Source: Dehalococcoidia bacterium (GTDB lineage Bacteria; Chloroflexota; Dehalococcoidia; Dehalococcoidales; JAUVZE01). From it: a DNA stretch of 6,827 bases. The stretch spans positions 1-6,827 of the forward strand of contig JAUVZE010000058.1 of NCBI GenBank assembly GCA_030602665.1. Reading direction: 5' to 3'. The notes under the pieces were generated by a model, which was not told the DNA's origin, made no database searches, and worked only from the letters and a program-made list of their open reading frames with translations. Shown piece after piece: positions 6,535 through 6,827 of the stretch (position 1 is the stretch's first letter; every line of letters begins with the position of its first letter). The position numbers and the translations under genes were made by a program.

Positions 6535-6630
6535 AGATTGTTTATCTACCTCACCCCCTCGTTCCCCCTTTCCTTTAAAGGAGAGGGGGAGGAAATTATA
6601 AAGAGGGGCTTCGCCCCTCTTAAACACTCT
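6535..6630 (-). repeat. MITE-like palindromic repeat, right copy
   Basis: This is the second copy of the element at 213-310, in inverted orientation. The termini are AGATTGTTTA (6535-6544) and TAAACACTCT (6621-6630). Stem B pairs 6564-6576 with 6577-6589, 13 bp with one T-G pair. Stem A pairs AAGAGGGGC (6601-6609) with GCCCCTCTT (6613-6621) on a TTC loop. Between copies the stems are kept while loops and linkers differ, which suggests the folded form matters. Read toward sbcC it has the same orientation as the left copy read toward uvrA, and it ends about 50 bp before the sbcC start. It encodes no protein. Confidence 0.8.
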
Positions 6631-6827
6631 GTTATGTTAGACTTAGGCTTGCGTTACTCTTTCATAGGACTATTTTGTTCACCTTCAGTTTTGAGCTAAG
6701 GTACTGAAAGCAAATAGTAACCGGTGCAATGGAGCACTAAGTTACTCAGCTAGTCTTGGCCTGACCATTACTCTTCAGGGCAAAACTTGCTATAATAGCT
6801 TGTAGTGAAAGCTTGCTTGATTAACCT
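6631..6827. other. Right intergenic region
   Basis: Beyond the repeat I find no coding frame of credible length or composition on either strand. Stops are frequent and the sequence is A/T-rich. Together with the sbcC leader and the repeat, this makes 6486-6827 a gene-free stretch of about 340 bp. The one recognisable element is the candidate promoter at 6788-6796. Confidence 0.5.
6788..6796 (+). promoter_or_regulatory. Candidate extended -10 promoter, rightward
   Basis: TGCTATAAT is a perfect extended -10 (TGn plus consensus TATAAT). No good -35 is visible at the expected distance, which the extended -10 can compensate for. A start near 6803 would transcribe a gene beyond the right edge, divergent from sbcC. 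The hexamer lies inside a small palindrome, GCTAT-A-ATAGC (6789-6799). Confidence 0.45.

Noticed and set aside
6457..6699. Plus-strand frame of 80 codons over the sbcC start and right repeat
   Set aside because: It begins inside sbcC on the opposite strand and runs through the palindromic repeat. It has no ribosome binding site and low-complexity content.

Overview
The window reads as a stretch of bacterial chromosome carrying DNA-repair genes. The protein style (UvrA close to the bacterial consensus, a short Rad50-like SbcC, a COG2316-type HD hydrolase) and the G/C-rich hairpin repeats (stems of CCCCCTCTCC/GGAGAGGGGG) suggest a Chloroflexota bacterium, most likely Dehalococcoidia. That lineage call is inference from memory of similar sequences, not a search result. 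There is no sign of phage, plasmid, transposase, CRISPR, tRNA or rRNA.

Layout. Bases 1-212 contain no supportable gene, only a candidate leftward promoter and a short hairpin. A palindromic repeat of about 98 bp (213-310) follows, and its first hairpin ends in a T-run like an intrinsic terminator. Next come a candidate promoter with an overlapping inverted repeat (317-356) and a complete uvrA (380-3232, +). After a 125-bp gap is a complete HD-superfamily hydrolase gene (3358-3909, +) with a strong Shine-Dalgarno. A complete sbcC/rad50-type gene (3915-6485, -) converges on it with only 5 bp between the stop codons. Its leader (6486-6534) holds an extended -10 element and a perfect 7+7 inverted repeat. 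A second copy of the palindromic repeat (6535-6630) lies in opposite chromosomal orientation. The last ~200 bp are non-coding and carry a candidate rightward promoter near the edge.

How the genes work together. UvrA is the damage sensor of nucleotide excision repair. SbcC/Rad50 is the ATPase and tether subunit of the end-processing SbcCD (Mre11-Rad50) complex. The HD protein is probably a metal-dependent phosphohydrolase of unknown substrate, possibly co-transcribed with uvrA. None of the partner genes (uvrB, uvrC, sbcD) is in the window.

I see no convincing new biological system. The most notable feature is architectural: two related hairpin repeats bracket the three-gene block, each just upstream of a repair gene and each in the same orientation relative to that gene. 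In addition, each repair gene has its own inverted repeat around the predicted transcription start.
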